From assembly GCA_029942205.1 (NCBI GenBank), contig JAOZTL010000060.1:1-8307 (forward strand): a stretch of DNA of 8,307 nucleotides. Direction: 5' to 3'. Of this stretch, positions 6,910 to 8,307 are shown piece by piece. Source of the stretch: Bacteroidales bacterium. Its GTDB lineage: Bacteria > Bacteroidota > Bacteroidia > Bacteroidales > JAOZTL01. The number at the start of each line of letters is the position of its first letter. The stretch's first letter is position 1. The translations under genes and the position numbers were made by a program. The notes beneath the pieces are model-generated. The model had not been told where the DNA came from and did not search any database. It saw nothing but the letters and a program-made list of their open reading frames with translations.

Positions 6910-7374
6910 ATGAATTTTGTAGCATTAGATGTAGAAACGGCCGTAGGGCCACGATGGAGTATTTGTCAAGTAGGGCTTGTTTTTGTCGAAAACGGTAAAG
7001 TAGTAGATACTTTTGTTGAGTTGGTGCAGCCGCCTGATAATAATTATTCGTATTGGAATACGAAAATACATGGAATTACGGCTGAGGATACAAAAAAAAC
7101 GCCTTTTTTTCCTGAAATATGGAAAAAAATACAGCCAATGATAGAGAATAAATTAATTGTTGCGCATAATGCACCTTTCGACATCGATTGTATGCAGAAA
7201 ACATTGAAACATTATAAACTGGATGTGCCTGATTTTCAATCGGAATGTACTTACCGAATGTCGGGAATGAATTTGAAAGATGCCAGCCAGAAATACAACA
7301 TCAAACTGGACAATCATCACGATGCGCTTGCGGATGCAATGGCGTGCGCCGAGATTTATATGAAAATTAAATAA
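6910..7374 (+). CDS. DEDDh 3'-5' exonuclease (DnaQ-like, RNase T/PolC epsilon family)
   Basis: The 154-residue protein is a stand-alone exonuclease domain that should degrade DNA or RNA from the 3' end using two metal ions. The acidic residues are in place: D7 and E9 in LDVET (motif I), HNAPFD with D91 (motif II), and H137 with D142 in HHDALADA (motif III), which defines the DEDDh type. IHGIT at residues 53-57 is also characteristic. It covers one minimal domain and has no C-terminal extension such as the alpha-binding tail of E. coli DnaQ or a BRCT domain, so it need not be the replicative proofreading subunit. The substrate cannot be deduced. The ATG at 6910 follows a 93-base AT-rich gap with no clear ribosome site. 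The TAA stop is the first triplet of a repeat copy, and the protein ends only a few residues after motif III, so loss of a longer tail cannot be excluded. Confidence 0.9.
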   Translation: MNFVALDVETAVGPRWSICQVGLVFVENGKVVDTFVELVQPPDNNYSYWNTKIHGITAEDTKKTPFFPEIWKKIQPMIENKLIVAHNAPFDIDCMQKTLKHYKLDVPDFQSECTYRMSGMNLKDASQKYNIKLDNHHDALADAMACAEIYMKIK

Positions 7375-7413
7375 GCTCTTCGAGCTTTTTGATGTTGCTC
7401 ACGCACGAGAGAA
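7370..7413 (+). terminator. Hairpin-tail repeat after the exonuclease gene (GC-variant stem)
   Basis: The stem is AAGCTC/GAGCTT with TTC loop at 7373-7387; compared with the AAGGTC copies one base pair has changed on both sides. Three further T and the full GATGTTGCTCACGCA tail follow, then CGAGAGAA. The stop codon at 7372-7374 is the first triplet. The 44 bases listed are identical to 7597-7640. Confidence 0.8.
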
Positions 7414-7596
7414 AGGACTTTCTTAATCAATAAGGTGTTAAGAAATCAATACTTCGTTGAATTTATAATTATTTTACTGCTAAACAGTAGCTTATGAGTG
7501 CTAATATCCAAATAAATATTTATTACTTATCAATATGGTTATTAGGTGATTACAGAAAAACTTAACGAACAATTGAAGAAATAATTCATAACTCAC
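7414..7596. other. Spacer between two identical repeat copies, no gene seen
   Basis: The 183 bases are AT-rich with stops in all frames and no recognisable coding. It starts with a small palindrome GAAAG-GA-CTTTC (7411-7422, overlapping the repeat end), contains ACTTCGTTG near 7451 that recalls the repeat loop, and a TACTG/CAGTA hairpin with a CTAAA loop at 7475-7489. None of these has a known role. It could be an eroded insertion or leftover of a lost gene. Confidence 0.4.
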
Positions 7597-7640
7597 AATA
7601 AGCTCTTCGAGCTTTTTGATGTTGCTCACGCACGAGAGAA
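7597..7640 (+). terminator. Second identical hairpin-tail repeat in the exonuclease-thioredoxin gap
   Basis: It is identical over 44 bases to the copy at 7370-7413, with hairpin AAGCTC-TTC-GAGCTT at 7600-7614. No open reading frame ends at its leading TAA (7599-7601): an in-frame stop lies 12 codons upstream. Its tail (7618-7632) can pair with the inverted tail at 7655-7669 in 14 of 15 positions. Confidence 0.75.
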
Positions 7641-7654
7641 CCGATTTTTATTAA

Positions 7655-7687
7655 TGCGTAAGCAACATCAAACAACACGAAGTGCTA
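7655..7687 (-). terminator. Repeat copy after thioredoxin (stem variant AGCAC/GTGTT)
   Basis: On the - strand the thioredoxin TAG stop is the first triplet, followed by a stem AGCAC/GTGTT (one G-T wobble) around a TTC loop at 7674-7686, then GTTT and the tail GATGTTGCTTACGCA. The tail and loop match the family, while nearly every stem base differs in a paired manner. The T-run is short and interrupted by a G, so termination may be weaker than in other copies. Confidence 0.7.
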
Positions 7688-8002
7688 TAAGTGCGATTGT
7701 AATAAAGTTTCTAATCGATTTTTAGGAACAGAACCTACCGATTTGTCTACCAATTCGCCATCTTTGAAAAATAAGATGGTTGGGATTCCCCGAATACCGT
7801 ACTTTGCAGGCGTGCCAGGGTTGCTGTCTACATCCATTTTGCATACTTGTACTTGACTGCTATATTCTGCCGCTATTTCTTCTACAATTGGGCTAATTAC
7901 ACGACATGGGCCACACCATTCTGCCCAAAAATCGACGATTGTTAATTTTTTTGAATCTAATACAACTTCTTTGAAGTCTTGGTCTGTTACATGAATTGCC
8001 AT
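7685..8002 (-). CDS. trxA: Thioredoxin
   Basis: This is a single-domain cytoplasmic thioredoxin of 105 residues, a general disulfide reductant normally recycled by thioredoxin reductase. The active site is FWAEWCGPCR with C30 and C33, the internal acid is D24 of VDFWAEW, and the cis-proline is P74 in RGIPTILFF. There is no signal peptide or membrane anchor. Length is that of E. coli TrxA (109). The start ATG has an AAAGGA stretch five bases upstream (complement of 8004-8010), the clearest ribosome site in the window. The gene converges on the exonuclease gene, and its TAG stop begins an inverted copy of the repeat. It stands alone on this strand, so it probably has its own promoter. Confidence 0.96.
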   Translation of the reverse strand: MAIHVTDQDFKEVVLDSKKLTIVDFWAEWCGPCRVISPIVEEIAAEYSSQVQVCKMDVDSNPGTPAKYGIRGIPTILFFKDGELVDKSVGSVPKNRLETLLQSHL

Positions 8003-8048
8003 ATTCCTTTGATTTTATGATACTGTTATTTTCAATTTATTTTATGCA

Positions 8049-8056
8049 CAAAGATA
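8049..8056 (-). promoter_or_regulatory. Probable -7 element of the thioredoxin promoter
   Basis: On the - strand TATCTTTG matches TAnnTTTG exactly and ends 46 bases before the trxA start codon, leaving a plausible short leader. A TTG (complement of 8073-8075) lies 16 bases upstream as a possible -33, slightly closer than the usual 17-23. That TTG falls inside the palindrome at 8073-8085. Confidence 0.45.
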
Positions 8057-8072
8057 CGAATTATTTTAATTT

Positions 8073-8101
8073 CAAACTTCGTTTGGTTTGATATTTTTTT
8101 T
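8073..8101 (+). repeat. Distant repeat-like hairpin with T-run
   Basis: CAAAC/GTTTG is a perfect 5-bp stem around a TTC loop (8073-8085), followed by GTTTGATATT and a run of eight T to 8101. The order stem, TTC, stem, TTTGAT matches the family although stem bases and tail differ. A reverse-oriented echo, AAACAAACGAAGT, lies at about 8144-8156. No + strand gene ends just before it. Confidence 0.45.
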
Positions 8102-8164
8102 GTTCAATTCTCAATAAAACAACACAAATAGTTCGAAATAATAAAACAAACGAAGTCTGAATTT

Positions 8165-8196
8165 TAAGCACTTCATGCTATTTGATGTTTTACGTT
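8165..8196 (+). repeat. Degenerate copy of the hairpin-tail repeat
   Basis: TAAGCAC, TTC, ATGCT, ATTTGATGTT, TTACGTTA aligns along its length with the family and most closely with the copy after trxA. AGCA/TGCT still pair (8167-8179), with one C-A mismatch next to the TTC loop. No gene ends here. Confidence 0.55.
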
Positions 8197-8253
8197 ATCC
8201 TGCAAATTTCTAAAATTCAATAAAATACAAAATCAGCTATGGTTTAACAACAC

Positions 8254-8285
8254 TTCGTTAAATTATGAATTACAAATTTAACGAA
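8254..8285. repeat. Perfect 11-bp inverted repeat
   Basis: TTCGTTAAATT (8254-8264) and AATTTAACGAA (8275-8285) are exact reverse complements around a 10-base loop. The left arm also pairs alternatively with TTTAAC at 8243-8248. There is no T-run. It may be a binding site, a mobile-element end or a hairpin; nothing in view decides. Confidence 0.5.
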
Positions 8286-8307
8286 CCATTGGTTTAAATA
8301 ACTGTGT

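Larger units (their letters stand above)
8103..8307. other. AT-rich palindrome-rich stretch to the window end, no gene seen
   Basis: No open reading frame of useful length is visible on either strand. The stretch holds one degenerate repeat copy (8165-8196) and a long inverted repeat (8254-8285), plus several ACTTCGT or reverse ACGAAGT motifs. With the trxA upstream region it makes about 305 bases without a gene. Confidence 0.5.

Noticed and set aside
3149..7413. Integron-like array: genes each followed by a hairpin site at the stop codon
   Set aside because: The hairpins lack the attC core pair (GTTRRRY and RYYYAAC), genes are core housekeeping, and no integrase is present.
7563..7601. Short coding remnant ending at the TAA of the second 44-base copy
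   Set aside because: The in-frame stretch is only 12 codons without a start codon, so there is no support for a gene remnant.
3149..7640. CRISPR array from repeated palindromic units
   Set aside because: Units are separated by whole genes or irregular gaps, not by uniform spacers, and there are no cas genes.

Overview
The window looks like chromosomal housekeeping DNA from a member of the Bacteroidota. It is AT-rich, most genes lack clear Shine-Dalgarno sites, and there are matches to the Bacteroidota -7 promoter motif TAnnTTTG. The gene content (SufD-SufS-SufE plus a DUF59 protein, a short QueG without a C-terminal HEAT extension, and a TPR-histidine kinase) is also typical of that phylum. 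I cannot name the genus from sequence alone.

Layout: positions 1-125 are non-coding, with an inverted copy of a repeat. Then come the + strand genes sufD (126-1454), sufS (1457-2665), sufE (2720-3151), a sufT-like DUF59 gene (3239-3568) and queG (about 3658-4590). These are followed by a TPR-containing sensor histidine kinase (4762-6816) and a small DEDDh exonuclease (6910-7374). A convergent thioredoxin gene lies on the - strand (7685-8002). Positions 8003-8307 carry the thioredoxin upstream region and a cluster of small palindromes, with no gene seen.

Functional logic: SufS extracts sulfur from cysteine, SufE accepts and relays it, SufD is part of the scaffold, and the DUF59 protein probably assists Fe-S maturation. 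sufB and sufC are not in the window and would be expected to the left or elsewhere. QueG next door is a consumer of [4Fe-4S] clusters and makes queuosine in tRNA. The kinase, exonuclease and thioredoxin have no obvious mechanistic link to the Suf genes.

The most unusual signal is between the genes. A short repeat family recurs at least nine times, always outside coding sequence except for overlap with stop codons. It has a hairpin with a three-base loop (usually TTC), a T-run, and then a conserved tail close to GATGTTGCTCACGCA. Stem bases change in pairs between copies. In four genes (sufE, DUF59, exonuclease, thioredoxin) the stop codon is the first triplet of the element. The T-run suggests intrinsic terminators, but the conserved tail beyond it, the inverted copies in front of sufD and the kinase gene, and the clustering between genes are not explained by termination alone. 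This is the best candidate for an undescribed system here. It could be a mobile or domesticated repeat family, or a multi-purpose 3'-end element.
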